From the NCBI GenBank assembly GCA_036563245.1, contig DATCMU010000034.1, forward strand, positions 29,454-93,453: DNA of 64,000 bases, read 5' to 3'. The notes under the pieces were generated by a model, which saw only the letters and a program-made list of their open reading frames with translations, searched no databases and had not been told where the DNA came from. The translations under genes and the position numbers were made by a program. This document shows positions 9,443 through 17,985 of the stretch, one piece after another (within the stretch, counting starts at the first letter, position 1; each line of letters starts with the position of its first letter). Origin of the DNA: DATCMU01 sp036563245. GTDB taxonomy: Bacteria > Pseudomonadota > Alphaproteobacteria > Rhizobiales > Devosiaceae.

Positions 9443-10176
9443 TCTGCGGCCCCCAGGCGGGCTTCGGCGGCCCGAAGTCCCTCAAGGTCACCGACGTGGA
9501 ACCAGTCGGCATCGAGCCGCGCCCCGATCATCCGGCCCTGCTGTTCGGCCTGCGCCCATAGCTCCTGGATGGCGAACGCCCCTTCAGGGGCATCCGCGAA
9601 CAGGGCGCGGGCATAAAGCGCCGCCCCGGCAAACAGCACCGGCGCGCCGCGGTCGGCTGTCAGGCGCCTGCGCGGATCGAGACAGAAGTCGTGGCTGCGT
9701 TTCAACCCGGAGGACCGGGAAGGATCGACACAGAGCAATGCCGCCAGCGCGTCACTTTCAACAAAGGCATTCAGCAGGCGCGCCAGAGGCCTGTCCGATT
9801 GCGGCAGCCAGAAGCTGTCCGCATTCAGCACCAGAACGCTGTCGCCCCGTGTCTGGCGCAGCGCCCGCGCCACGCCGCCGCCCGTACCCAGCAAGAGGTC
9901 CTTTTCCAGCGAGAGCGCAAAACTGGCGTCGGGCAGATCCCGGGCAAGTCTGCTGACTTCGTCGGCAACCTGATCGGCCAGGTAATGGGCGTTGACCACG
10001 AAGCGACCGACCCCTTCGGCCATGCCGGCCCTGACGGCCCGTTCGACAAGGGGTACGCCGCCCACCTTGACCAGCGGCTTGGCCACCGTCTGGGTCAGCG
10101 GGCGCAATCTCGTGCCAAGGCCGGCGGCCAGTATGACGGCATCGGCGGGGAATCGGGTTTCGGACATGCGGATCAT
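9439..10176 (-). CDS. Sugar-1-phosphate nucleotidyltransferase, MurU-like
   Basis: A 245-residue NTP-transferase (GT-A fold) of the type annotated as mannose-1-phosphate guanylyltransferase or N-acetylmuramate-1-phosphate uridylyltransferase (MurU). The signature near the N-terminus is VILAAGLGTRLRPLTQ followed by AKPLVKVGGVPLVE; a second acidic motif is VLNADSFW. MurU acts with the kinase AmgK in a cell-wall sugar salvage route that bypasses de novo UDP-MurNAc synthesis. In many relatives amgK lies between tsaE and murU, often fused to tsaE; here the 33 bases between tsaE and this gene leave no room for it. So the substrate is uncertain: MurNAc-1-P and mannose-1-P are both possible. Two ATG codons (10176 and 10167) are possible starts. 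Confidence 0.8.
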   Translation of the reverse strand: MIRMSETRFPADAVILAAGLGTRLRPLTQTVAKPLVKVGGVPLVERAVRAGMAEGVGRFVVNAHYLADQVADEVSRLARDLPDASFALSLEKDLLLGTGGGVARALRQTRGDSVLVLNADSFWLPQSDRPLARLLNAFVESDALAALLCVDPSRSSGLKRSHDFCLDPRRRLTADRGAPVLFAGAALYARALFADAPEGAFAIQELWAQAEQQGRMIGARLDADWFHVGDLEGLRAAEARLGAAE

Positions 10177-10209
10177 CAGAGCCCTGGCGGCATGGCCTGT
10201 AAAGCACCT

Positions 10210-10704
10210 TCAGCGGGACGGGGCGGCAAGGTCGGCCAATGCGCTGCGCAGGCCCTTGGGTTCGGCGCGGCTACCGAGGCAGGCGATCCGGACGATGCGG
10301 CCGCCACCGGGCGGCAGCGCGATGTCGACGCCAAGGCTTGCCAGTTCACCCAGCATGGGCGCCCGCTCCGGCCATTCCACCATGACGATGGCCGACGGGT
10401 CGTCGAACAACCCCAGTTCCTCGATCTCGTCCTCTAAAGCCAGCCGATAGAGATCGGCGTGCAGGACCGCGCCCATGGGCGTCTCGTAGGGTTGCACCAG
10501 CGAGAAACTGGGGGAGGGTACCTCGAGCGCGTCATCGCCGCTCAGGGCACGCACCACGGCGCGGGCGAGAGCGGTCTTGCCGGCGCCCAACGGACCGCTC
10601 AGCAGCAGGATGTCCCCCGGTTGGAGCGATGCGGCGAGCCGTTCCCCGATGCGCCTGGTATCGGCCTCGTCGCGCGCCAGAAGCTCGAGCGCAAAGCCGG
10701 ACAC
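10210..10704 (-). CDS. tsaE: tRNA threonylcarbamoyladenosine biosynthesis ATPase TsaE
   Basis: TsaE is the P-loop ATPase that resets the TsaB-TsaD-TsaE complex making t6A37 on ANN-decoding tRNAs. The 164-residue protein has Walker A LLSGPLGAGKTALARA at about residues 33-48, the switch region VPSPSFSLVQPYE, and VMVEWPERAPML, all characteristic. The start is GTG, three bases after the stop of the DivL gene, indicating one operon. Length is that of a stand-alone TsaE; the aminoglycoside-phosphotransferase-like (AmgK) fusion partner found in many Rhizobiales is absent. Confidence 0.94.
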   Translation of the reverse strand: MSGFALELLARDEADTRRIGERLAASLQPGDILLLSGPLGAGKTALARAVVRALSGDDALEVPSPSFSLVQPYETPMGAVLHADLYRLALEDEIEELGLFDDPSAIVMVEWPERAPMLGELASLGVDIALPPGGGRIVRIACLGSRAEPKGLRSALADLAAPSR

Positions 10705-10707
10705 GAT

Positions 10708-13185
10708 CTATTCCGCGACGCCGGCAATTTCGGCGGAGTGCGCAGCCGGCAGGCTGACGGTCACGCGGGTGCCATGCGGTTCGCGTGCCTCCATCCGTAC
10801 GGTGCCGCCATGCAGGTTGACGAAGGTCTTGACGATGGCAAGGCCAAGGCCCGCCCCGCGCTGCCGGCCCTCCACCGCCTGGCCCTCGAAACGCTGGAAG
10901 ATGGCCGCTTTCATGTCTTCCGATATCCCGGCGCCTTCGTCCTCGACCACAAAGAGCACATGGCCGCCACGCGCCTTCACGCTCAGCCGCACCTCGGCGC
11001 CCGGCTCCGAGAAGCGCGCCGCGTTCGACAAGAGGTTGTAAAGGATCTGCACCACCCTTGTCCCGTCGGCCTGAAGCCTTGGCAGGTCGGGCGCGAGGTC
11101 GATCGCAAGGTTGAGCGGCTTGCCTCCATCGGTTGCGGCAAAGGCGCCAGCCACCCCGGCGCGGGCCTTCTCCACCAGGTCGCCGATATCGTGTTCGCCG
11201 ATATCGAGTTCGGCAACCCCTGCATCGACGGTGGCCAGGTCGAGGATGTTGTCGATCAGCACACCCAGGGCGGTCGATGACGACCGGATATAGTCGGTAT
11301 AGGCCCGCTGCCGCTCGGTCAGCGGCCCCGCTTCGCCCGAAGCCAGAAGATCGGCAAAGCCGATGATGTTGGTCAGCGGCGAGCGGAACTCGTAGCTCAC
11401 GTTCTGCACGAACGCGTCCTTGAGCCGGTCAGCGGTAATCAGCGCATCGTTGCGCTCCTTGAGGATGCGCTGGTAGTTGGCCAGTTCGGTCACGTCCACG
11501 AACGTGGCCATGGTCTGGCCGTCCGGCAGGCGTACGATGGCGTAGTCGACAAGGCGCCCGTCTGAGCGTTCCAGCCGTCCCGAACTGTCCGGGCGGCTGG
11601 GGTCGAGATCGACGATGGAGCGCTTGAGGTCGCGCCAGATCCTGGCGCCGTCCTCGGGCAGGGACGAGGCGCATGCCTCGGCGATCTGGTCGATATGCGG
11701 GTTGCGGCCCAGTTCGTTGATCGGCAACTTCCACAGCGCGGACAACTGCGTGTTGGACAGCCGAAGCCGCCCGTTGGTGCCGAACACCGCCACCCCTTCG
11801 CTCAGCGCGTTGATGGTCTCGCGCTGCACCTGGATCAGGGCATTGTAGCGGGTCTCGAGCGCCAGGCGCTCGGTGATGTCCTCGAACAGGTAGATCACCC
11901 CGCCATTGGCGGAGGCGGGGGCCGCGATGACATTGAGGGTTCGTCCGTCGGGCAGGTACCAGGATTCCTCGCGCGGCGCCGACAGCGAATAGGCGGAAAG
12001 ATGCGCCGAGCGCCAGGCGCGGTAGTCGGCCTCGTTGGGCAACTGGTCCTGGGTGCGCAGGCGGTCGAGTACGGCGCGCTCGTCCGGTCCCGATCTCAGC
12101 CATTCCGGGTCGAGATCCCACAATTTCGCGTAGGCGCGATTGAAGTGGATGAGTTGGCGGCGCGCGTCGAACACGGCCACCGGGGTCGCCAGGGCGTCGA
12201 TGATGCCGGCGAGATGCCCCAGGTTCGCGCTGTCCCCCGAAGCGGTGGTGCCCTGTGTCCGCAGGTAGCCCGCGGTGCCGCCGTCGACCGTGAACATGAC
12301 GATGTCGGACAGCCCGCTTTCGGGAAGCTTGATCCCGCCGATTACCACCGTGCCGCCGGCCTTTTCCAGCGCGGCCATGTGCCGGGCCCTCGCCGGCGCA
12401 TCGAAGATCTCGCACAGCTCGCCGCCCGGCTCCCATTTTCCCAGCGTCCTGGCCAGGTGAAGGTAGGCGGGGTTCCCGTAGACCAGTCTTCCATTGGCGT
12501 CGCGAATCCAGGCGGGCTTGCTCAGTAGTCCGAAGATCGCCTTGGCGCTGCCGATATCGGCCATGTCCTCGGGCTTGAGGTTGTCCCCGGACCCCGCCAG
12601 GCCCGCCTTGGCCATGCGCAGCCGAAGAACGGCCGCGGCGCCCAGCACCCGCCCCGCCGCACGCACGGAACGACCGTCCCGGCTGGTCACGGTAAGATCG
12701 AACCCCTTGCCCTCGACGCGCAGCTCGGCGAGCCGGCGGGCAAGCGCATTGGCATCGGCATCGTCGAGCCAGCTGGCGAGATCGAGCACGCTGCGCGCCT
12801 GCTTCGCCAGGGGCAGCACCTCGGCGATACGCCCGAATACGCGCGGCTCTCCCCCCGGCTCGTGCCAGATGACGGTGACTTCCGGCATGCCCGCGAGCAC
12901 GGTCTCGAATTCGTCGAGCGCCGCGCGCAATTCAAGGATCGAGCTGTCCGCGGTCTTGCGGATCTCCTCGGTCTGCCGGCGGTAGCGAATGGCAAGGAAG
13001 GTCGCCGCCACGCCGAAGGCCACAGCCCCCAGCGCGATGGCGGTGGGCGCGGTGCCGGCCAGTTGGGCGGACTGGAAGGATGCAGCCTGAGCGGAGGAAG
13101 GCAGGCCGAGGACGGCAGGCGCGGCAAGAAGGGCGTGGAGTCCCTTTTCGATCCGGTAACTAACCGGTTGGATGCCTTTGCCCAT
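10708..13185 (-). CDS. divL: DivL-type PAS sensor (pseudo)kinase, Tyr in place of the H-box His
   Basis: An 825-residue membrane-linked histidine-kinase homologue. Near the N-terminus is a hydrophobic helix (about residues 46-67), then several PAS-like modules, a HisKA-like dimerisation helix and a complete HATPase domain (YNLLSNAARFS, EDEGAGI, GAGLGLAIVK). The H-box reads NVSYEFRSPLTNI: tyrosine (Y598) stands where kinases have the phosphorylated histidine. That is the defining mark of DivL, which in Caulobacter and rhizobia controls the CckA-CtrA cell-cycle relay through binding to DivK rather than through His phosphorylation. The ATG at 13185 is chosen over an upstream TTG at 13275 because the extra residues look untranslated. 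It lies between ahcY and tsaE and is close-coupled to tsaE. Confidence 0.88.
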   Translation of the reverse strand: MGKGIQPVSYRIEKGLHALLAAPAVLGLPSSAQAASFQSAQLAGTAPTAIALGAVAFGVAATFLAIRYRRQTEEIRKTADSSILELRAALDEFETVLAGMPEVTVIWHEPGGEPRVFGRIAEVLPLAKQARSVLDLASWLDDADANALARRLAELRVEGKGFDLTVTSRDGRSVRAAGRVLGAAAVLRLRMAKAGLAGSGDNLKPEDMADIGSAKAIFGLLSKPAWIRDANGRLVYGNPAYLHLARTLGKWEPGGELCEIFDAPARARHMAALEKAGGTVVIGGIKLPESGLSDIVMFTVDGGTAGYLRTQGTTASGDSANLGHLAGIIDALATPVAVFDARRQLIHFNRAYAKLWDLDPEWLRSGPDERAVLDRLRTQDQLPNEADYRAWRSAHLSAYSLSAPREESWYLPDGRTLNVIAAPASANGGVIYLFEDITERLALETRYNALIQVQRETINALSEGVAVFGTNGRLRLSNTQLSALWKLPINELGRNPHIDQIAEACASSLPEDGARIWRDLKRSIVDLDPSRPDSSGRLERSDGRLVDYAIVRLPDGQTMATFVDVTELANYQRILKERNDALITADRLKDAFVQNVSYEFRSPLTNIIGFADLLASGEAGPLTERQRAYTDYIRSSSTALGVLIDNILDLATVDAGVAELDIGEHDIGDLVEKARAGVAGAFAATDGGKPLNLAIDLAPDLPRLQADGTRVVQILYNLLSNAARFSEPGAEVRLSVKARGGHVLFVVEDEGAGISEDMKAAIFQRFEGQAVEGRQRGAGLGLAIVKTFVNLHGGTVRMEAREPHGTRVTVSLPAAHSAEIAGVAE

Positions 13186-13310
13186 TTGGTCTGACCCGCC
13201 GCTTCGGCGCGCGAACCCCCGCGCGACCCGAATCACCCCAACATACCGGGCTGTGGAATCCGGTTGAAGGGGCAAAAACGGTTAAGTCGCCCATCAGGGG
13301 ATAAATGGCC

Positions 13311-13337
13311 GGGCGCCACCCCGGTCAAGTGGCGCCC
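13311..13337 (-). terminator. Hairpin terminator after ahcY
   Basis: A perfect 9-bp stem, GGGCGCCAC / GTGGCGCCC with a 9-base loop, starts 13 bases after the ahcY stop on the minus strand. What follows is AT-richer (CATTTAT) but has no real T run, so termination may be partial or Rho-assisted. Confidence 0.6.
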
Positions 13338-13349
13338 GCGCGGTTCTCG

Positions 13350-14753
13350 TCAGTAGCGGTAGTGGTCCGGCTTGAACGGTCCGTGCTCGGGCACGCCGAT
13401 ATAGTCGGCCTGCATCTTGCTCAGCTTGGTGAGCTTGGCGCCGAGCTTTTCGAGGTGCAGCGCCGCAACCTTTTCGTCCAGGTGCTTGGGCAGCACGTGG
13501 ACCTGGTTGGAATACTGGTCGCCGCGTGTCCACAACTCGATCTGCGCCAGCGTCTGGTTCGAAAACGACGCGCTCATCACGAAGCTGGGGTGTCCGGTGG
13601 CGTTGCCCAGGTTCACCAGCCGACCCTGCGACAGCAGCACGATGCGATTGCCCTCGGTGAATTCCACGATATCCACCTGCGGCTTGACGTTGGTCCACTT
13701 GAAGTTGCGCAATTCGGACACCTGGATCTCGTTGTCGAAGTGCCCGATATTGCACACGATCGCCATGTCCTTGAGCCGGCGCATGTGATCGACGGTCAGG
13801 ATGTCCTTGTTGCCGGTGGCCGTGACCACGATGTCGGCGCGGTGCGCGTCATCATCCAGCGTCACCACCTCGAAGCCGTCCATGGCCGCCTGCAGCGCGC
13901 AGATCGGATCGACCTCGGTGACCAGCACCCTGGCGCCGGCGCCGCGCAGCGACTGGGCCGATCCCTTGCCCACGTCGCCATAGCCGCAAACGATCGCCAC
14001 CTTGCCCGCCATCATCACGTCGGTCCCGCGCCGGATCGCATCGACCAGCGATTCCCGGCACCCGTACTTGTTGTCGAATTTCGACTTGGTGACGCTGTCA
14101 TTCACGTTGATCGCGGGGAAGGGCAGTTCGCCCCTTTCGGCCAATTGGTAGAGCCGGTGCACGCCGGTTGTGGTTTCCTCGGAAACGCCGCGGATATTCG
14201 CCTTCACCCGCGAATAGAAGCCGGGGTCGGCGGCGAGCCGTTTCTTGACCTGCGCGGCAAAGAACTCCTCTTCCTCCGACTTGGGATAGGCGATTGCGGA
14301 GGGGTCCGTCTCCGCGCGCGCGCCAGTCAGCACCAGCATGGTGGCGTCGCCCCCGTCATCGAGGATCAGGTTGGCGGTTTCGCCATTGCCCCAGTCCAGG
14401 ATCCGGTCGGTGAACTGCCAGTATTCGCCAAGGCTTTCCCCCTTGAAGGCGAAAACCGGGATGCCCGCGGCGGCAATGGCGGCGGCGGCGTGATCCTGGG
14501 TGGAAAAGATGTTGCACGAGGCCCAGCGCACCTCGGCGCCAAGCGCCACAAGCGTCTCGATCAGCACCGCGGTCTGGATCGTCATGTGCAGGGACCCCGC
14601 GATGCGGGCACCCTTGAGCGGCTGGCTGGCGGCGAACTCGCGGCGGATCGCCATCAGGCCCGGCATCTCGATCTCGGCCATCTCGATTTCCTTGCGGCCG
14701 TAGTCGGCCAGGGCGATGTCCTTGACCAGGTAATCGGTATTCTCGGTCGACAT
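13350..14753 (-). CDS. ahcY: Adenosylhomocysteinase (S-adenosyl-L-homocysteine hydrolase)
   Basis: Cytosolic NAD-dependent enzyme that splits S-adenosylhomocysteine into adenosine and homocysteine, closing the methyl cycle. The 467-residue product carries GSLHMTIQTAVLIETL near the N-terminus, the NAD-binding GYGDVGKGSA in the middle, and the C-terminal tail ending in HYRY that closes the active site. The chosen ATG is preceded by AAGGAG at good spacing. A PfkB-type kinase at 21933, possibly an adenosine kinase, could use the adenosine released, but it is not in the same operon. The gene has its own promoter (14797-14825). Confidence 0.97.
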   Translation of the reverse strand: MSTENTDYLVKDIALADYGRKEIEMAEIEMPGLMAIRREFAASQPLKGARIAGSLHMTIQTAVLIETLVALGAEVRWASCNIFSTQDHAAAAIAAAGIPVFAFKGESLGEYWQFTDRILDWGNGETANLILDDGGDATMLVLTGARAETDPSAIAYPKSEEEEFFAAQVKKRLAADPGFYSRVKANIRGVSEETTTGVHRLYQLAERGELPFPAINVNDSVTKSKFDNKYGCRESLVDAIRRGTDVMMAGKVAIVCGYGDVGKGSAQSLRGAGARVLVTEVDPICALQAAMDGFEVVTLDDDAHRADIVVTATGNKDILTVDHMRRLKDMAIVCNIGHFDNEIQVSELRNFKWTNVKPQVDIVEFTEGNRIVLLSQGRLVNLGNATGHPSFVMSASFSNQTLAQIELWTRGDQYSNQVHVLPKHLDEKVAALHLEKLGAKLTKLSKMQADYIGVPEHGPFKPDHYRY

Positions 14754-14796
14754 GCGGGGTGCTCCTTGCGGCGGGAATTGCAGACTCGAAGGGCGG

Positions 14797-14825
14797 GTTA
14801 TACGCCGCCCGTCCCATGCATTCAA
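14797..14825 (-). promoter_or_regulatory. Predicted sigma-70 promoter of ahcY
   Basis: On the minus strand TTGAAT and TATAAC are separated by exactly 17 bases, and the predicted start lies about 37 bases before the ahcY ATG. The -10 box lies in the loop of a GGGCGG/CCGCCC inverted repeat. The short leader leaves no space for a SAH riboswitch. Confidence 0.55.
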
Positions 14826-14829
14826 CCGG

Positions 14830-14851
14830 GATATAAAGAAAGGTTTATATC
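14830..14851. promoter_or_regulatory. AT-rich inverted repeat just upstream of the ahcY -35 box
   Basis: GATATAAA and TTTATATC form a perfect 8-bp inverted repeat with a 6-base centre, in otherwise very GC-rich DNA. It abuts the -35 element of the predicted ahcY promoter, a position fitting an activator or repressor operator. It has no T tract, so I do not read it as a terminator for the HPr gene. The regulator is unknown. Confidence 0.45.
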
Positions 14852-14898
14852 ACTTCCGCGGGCCCCGCGCGCCGGGCCGGGGCCAGTCGGGCAACCGC

Positions 14899-15213
14899 TC
14901 AGTCGGCCATGCCGTCATTGTCCTCGTCAAAGCCTGAATTGACCAGATTGGCGATCGCTTCCAGCGCTTCGCGCGCCTGCCGGCCGGTCGCCTTGACAAG
15001 GATGGTGGAACCCGGCCCCGCCGCCAGCATCATCAGGCCCATGATCGAGGTGCCGCCTACGGTGGTCCCGTCGCGGGTGACGGTGACTTCGGCGTCGAAA
15101 TGCTCGGCGGTCCGCACGAAACGCGCCGAGGCCCGCGCATGCAGGCCGCGCTGGTTGCAGATGGTCAGGCGCTGGGCAACCGCGCGCCCGGTATTGAAGT
15201 CGGTCTCGTTCAT
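14899..15213 (-). CDS. ptsH: HPr-family phosphocarrier protein (regulatory PTS)
   Basis: A 104-residue HPr/NPr protein. The phosphorylated histidine is in QRGLHARASARFV (about residues 20-32). A serine corresponding to the HprK target lies in GTSIMGLMMLA. In alphaproteobacteria this protein works with EIIA-Man, EI-Ntr and HprK as a regulatory phosphorelay and not for sugar uptake; no EIIB/EIIC gene is seen here, which agrees. It is the last gene of the chvI-chvG-hprK-EIIA-HPr unit, 15 bases after the EIIA gene. The C-terminal acidic tail (DEDNDGMAD) is unusual for the family and has no evident function. Confidence 0.92.
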   Translation of the reverse strand: MNETDFNTGRAVAQRLTICNQRGLHARASARFVRTAEHFDAEVTVTRDGTTVGGTSIMGLMMLAAGPGSTILVKATGRQAREALEAIANLVNSGFDEDNDGMAD

Positions 15214-15228
15214 GAGGTGCTTGCGTCC

Positions 15229-15630
15229 CTAGCTCGCACCCAGCACGTCATTAGCGACGTTGATATACTTGCGCCCCGCATCCTGCGCTTCGCGCACGGC
15301 TTCGCGCATTCCGGTCTCGGTGCGCACCCTGGCCAGCTTGACCAGCATGGGCAGGTTGACCCCGGCGATGACCTCGATATTGCGGTTCTGCATCACCGAA
15401 ATGGCGAGGTTGGAGGGCGTGCCGCCGAACATGTCGGTGAGAATGACCACGCCGCTGCCGCTGTCTGCGGCCTCCACCGCCTTCAGGATATCGCTGCGGC
15501 GCTCTTCCATGTCGTCGTCAGGCCCGATGGCGATCGTCTCGCACTGCTCCTGCGGCCCCACGACATGCTCGAGCGCGGACCGGAATTCCTGGGCGAGCGC
15601 GCCATGCGTCACCAGAACCATGCCAATCAT
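15229..15630 (-). CDS. manX: PTS EIIA-Man-type regulatory component
   Basis: A 133-residue EIIA domain of the mannose family. The N-terminal strand VLVTHGALAQEF carries the phosphorylated His of the THG motif; VVILTDMFGGTPSNLA is the second hallmark. It accepts phosphate from HPr. There are no sugar-permease partners nearby, so it is probably a sensor output of the nitrogen/carbon PTS. In rhizobia this module is genetically linked to ChvG/ChvI and to exopolysaccharide and succinate control. The symbol follows rhizobial usage and implies no mannose transport. Confidence 0.9.
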   Translation of the reverse strand: MIGMVLVTHGALAQEFRSALEHVVGPQEQCETIAIGPDDDMEERRSDILKAVEAADSGSGVVILTDMFGGTPSNLAISVMQNRNIEVIAGVNLPMLVKLARVRTETGMREAVREAQDAGRKYINVANDVLGAS

Positions 15631-15698
15631 CAGTTCACTCCACAGCCGACCGGCCCGTCAGGGCAAGGGTCGGAGTTTTGTCCGCCGCCCGGGCGGAT

Positions 15699-16184
15699 TC
15701 AAGTTCTTTCTTGCCGCGTTGTCCGGTCATTGTCCGACACCGCGGCAATCGCTTCGGCGACCAGCAGGCGCTGGTGCCCCGCATCCACGATGCCCCGCCG
15801 TGGAACCGGGCAGCGGGCGACGCGCCAGCCGCAGATCTCGATTTCAAGGGCGTCTTCTTCGGGCATGCGCTCGAGCGCGTCAACCAGGTCGATCACGAGG
15901 TCGAGCCCGCATTCGCGCACAAATGGCCGCCGCACGATTCCGCGGCCACGCAGTTCGATCAGGCCGGCAATGGCGTCCGGCGCCGCCATGCGCAGCCCTT
16001 GCGCCGTGTCGCGCAGATCGACCCGGTCGTCGGAAACCAGCAGGGCCTTGCGGCCATGGATTTCGGCCCAGTCCATCAGTTCGAGGGCAAGCAGGGACTT
16101 TCCCGCGCCCGAAGGGCCGCGCAGCAGCAGCCCCGTGTCGTCGATCAGAAGTCCGGTTCCGTGGGTGTTGATCGCTTCGGCCAT
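15699..16184 (-). CDS. hprK: HPr kinase/phosphorylase, short alphaproteobacterial form
   Basis: A 161-residue HprK comprising only the catalytic domain. The P-loop is LRGPSGAGKSLLA (about residues 22-34), and GLIELRGRGIVRRPF is the HprK signature that senses phosphate. Firmicutes HprK is about twice as long because of an extra N-terminal domain, which alphaproteobacteria characteristically lack. The protein phosphorylates HPr on serine and so tunes flux through the relay. It is 7 bases downstream of chvG, arguing for a common transcript that links the two-component system to PTS status. Confidence 0.92.
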   Translation of the reverse strand: MAEAINTHGTGLLIDDTGLLLRGPSGAGKSLLALELMDWAEIHGRKALLVSDDRVDLRDTAQGLRMAAPDAIAGLIELRGRGIVRRPFVRECGLDLVIDLVDALERMPEEDALEIEICGWRVARCPVPRRGIVDAGHQRLLVAEAIAAVSDNDRTTRQERT

Positions 16185-16191
16185 GGCGCGC

Positions 16192-17979
16192 CTAGCGCTT
16201 CGCGCGCGGCAGGGTCACCGTGAACACGGCCCCCGAGCGGTCTGTGCGGTTGGCCGCGCTGATCGAGCCCTTGTGGGCATCCACGATCTGGCGGCAGATC
16301 GAAAGGCCGAGCCCGGAATGGTTGCCGAAACTCTCGCTGTCCGGCCGGTCCGTATAGAAACGTGTGAATATCCTGCCGATATCGCCCCGGATACCCGGCC
16401 CTTCATCGGCAACGGTCAGCGTCACGGAATCGGCGCTGGTAACGATCGCCACTTCCACGGTGCCGCCTTCGGGCGAGAAGGAAACCGCGTTGTCCACAAG
16501 GTTGTTGAAAACCTGGGCCAGCCGGCTGTCATGGCCATGGACCTTGGCGGCATGACGGCCCTGATGCTTGCGGATCACGATGCCCACCTGGCGGGCCGCG
16601 GCGACGTCGCGCTGGATGGAAACCATGGCATCGGCCAGTTTCTCGAGATCGACGATCTCGGTGGATTCCCTTGCCAGTTCCGCATCGAGGCGGGACGCGT
16701 TCGAGATGTCGGAAATCAGCCGGTCGAGTCGCCGCACGTCATGCTGGATGATGGCGGTCAGCCGGTCCCGGTCTTCCGCCTTTTTCGCCCGGGGCAGCGT
16801 CTCGACGGCGCTTCGGAGCGAGGTCAGGGGGTTCTTGAGTTCGTGGGCAACGTCGGCGGCAAACCGCTCGATGGCCTCGATGCGGTCATAAAGCGCATTG
16901 GTCATCGAGCGCAGCGCGCCGGAAAGATGCCCGATCTCGTCGGCCCGGTCGGTGAGGTCCGGGATTTCGGCGCGCGCGTTCATCGCCGTCTCGGCCTTTT
17001 CGGCGGCGGCCGAAAGCCGGCGCATCGGCCCCGCGATCGTGCCGGCCAGCAATAGCGACAGAACGGTAGTGACCACGGCGGCGACCAGTGCGATGCGCAG
17101 GATCGACAGCTGTTCGGTCGTGACGATCTTGTCGATCTCGCCCGACTGGGTGGACAGGAGGAGCACGCCAACCACAGCCTTGACCCGCTGCACCGGGACG
17201 GCGACCGAGACCACGAGCTGTCCCTTCTGGTCCACCCGCACGATGTCGGAAACCTGGCCGGTCAGGGCGGTGGCCACTTCGGGATATTTCTTGCCCTCGT
17301 CGGCGCCGTATTCCTGATAGAGTGGAAACTCGCCGGCCCTGAACCAGCGCGTCACCGCGTTCCACCAGTCCATCAGGAAAAAGCCGGTGCCGGTATCCTC
17401 GCTGCGCGTCACCTGCTGCAACACCTCGCCGCGCGCATAGATATTGCGGCTGTCCAGGATCAGCAGCCCATCCTTGTCGTAGATCCGGGCGCGCGTTCCG
17501 GTCGGGGTCACAAGGTTACGCAGCAGGGGGGCCACCTGCTCGGGATTGATCGGGAATTCCAGCGCCGGATCGAAGAAGCTCAGGGAGGACGCATTGTCGC
17601 CGCTCTGGAAGTTGAGCAACCGATCGGGATTGACCGTGATCTGGTCGCTGCTCACCGTTGCCGAGGCCGCCACCGCCGCCGCGATGATTTCGCCCTGCAC
17701 GCGCAGGCTTTGTACCCGCGCGTCGATCAGCCCGGCCCGCCACTGGTTGAGGTAGAGAATGCCCACGACCAGCACGGTGAGCGCGGCGAGGTTGAGCACC
17801 ACGATGCGGCGCGTCAGGCTCGAGAACACGGTAATGTCTAGGAACCGCCGCACGGCAGCCAGCGGGGCGTTGACCCGCTGCTGCAGGCCAGGGCGCGGCT
17901 TCGCCGCCCGTCCGGCTGCCTTTTCGTCGTCGCCGGTCGCTGTGGCAGGGCTATCGAGGTCTTGCCCGGTCAGCGCCAA
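16192..17979 (-). CDS. chvG: Sensor histidine kinase ChvG (ExoS)
   Basis: Inner-membrane sensor kinase of the acid/envelope-stress ChvG-ChvI system. The 595 residues comprise a cytoplasmic Pro/Ala-rich start, a first membrane helix (about 58-78), a periplasmic sensor of about 215 residues, a second helix (about 294-316), HAMP, the H-box DVAHELKNPLTSL with H379, and an HATPase domain (NNLVDNAVSF, DEGPGI, SGLGLSI). In rhizobia the periplasmic repressor ExoR binds this sensor; exoR is not in the window. The gene begins 6 bases after chvI. Confidence 0.93.
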   Translation of the reverse strand: MALTGQDLDSPATATGDDEKAAGRAAKPRPGLQQRVNAPLAAVRRFLDITVFSSLTRRIVVLNLAALTVLVVGILYLNQWRAGLIDARVQSLRVQGEIIAAAVAASATVSSDQITVNPDRLLNFQSGDNASSLSFFDPALEFPINPEQVAPLLRNLVTPTGTRARIYDKDGLLILDSRNIYARGEVLQQVTRSEDTGTGFFLMDWWNAVTRWFRAGEFPLYQEYGADEGKKYPEVATALTGQVSDIVRVDQKGQLVVSVAVPVQRVKAVVGVLLLSTQSGEIDKIVTTEQLSILRIALVAAVVTTVLSLLLAGTIAGPMRRLSAAAEKAETAMNARAEIPDLTDRADEIGHLSGALRSMTNALYDRIEAIERFAADVAHELKNPLTSLRSAVETLPRAKKAEDRDRLTAIIQHDVRRLDRLISDISNASRLDAELARESTEIVDLEKLADAMVSIQRDVAAARQVGIVIRKHQGRHAAKVHGHDSRLAQVFNNLVDNAVSFSPEGGTVEVAIVTSADSVTLTVADEGPGIRGDIGRIFTRFYTDRPDSESFGNHSGLGLSICRQIVDAHKGSISAANRTDRSGAVFTVTLPRAKR

Positions 17980-17985
17980 ATCGCC

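Noticed and set aside
3237..9616. Very long plus-strand open frames opposite addA and addB
   Set aside because: They are antisense shadows in GC-rich DNA; addA and addB carry all family motifs on the minus strand.
13276..14753. A SAH riboswitch upstream of ahcY
   Set aside because: The predicted leader is only about 37 bases, too short for the known SAH fold, and the region shows a plain promoter instead.
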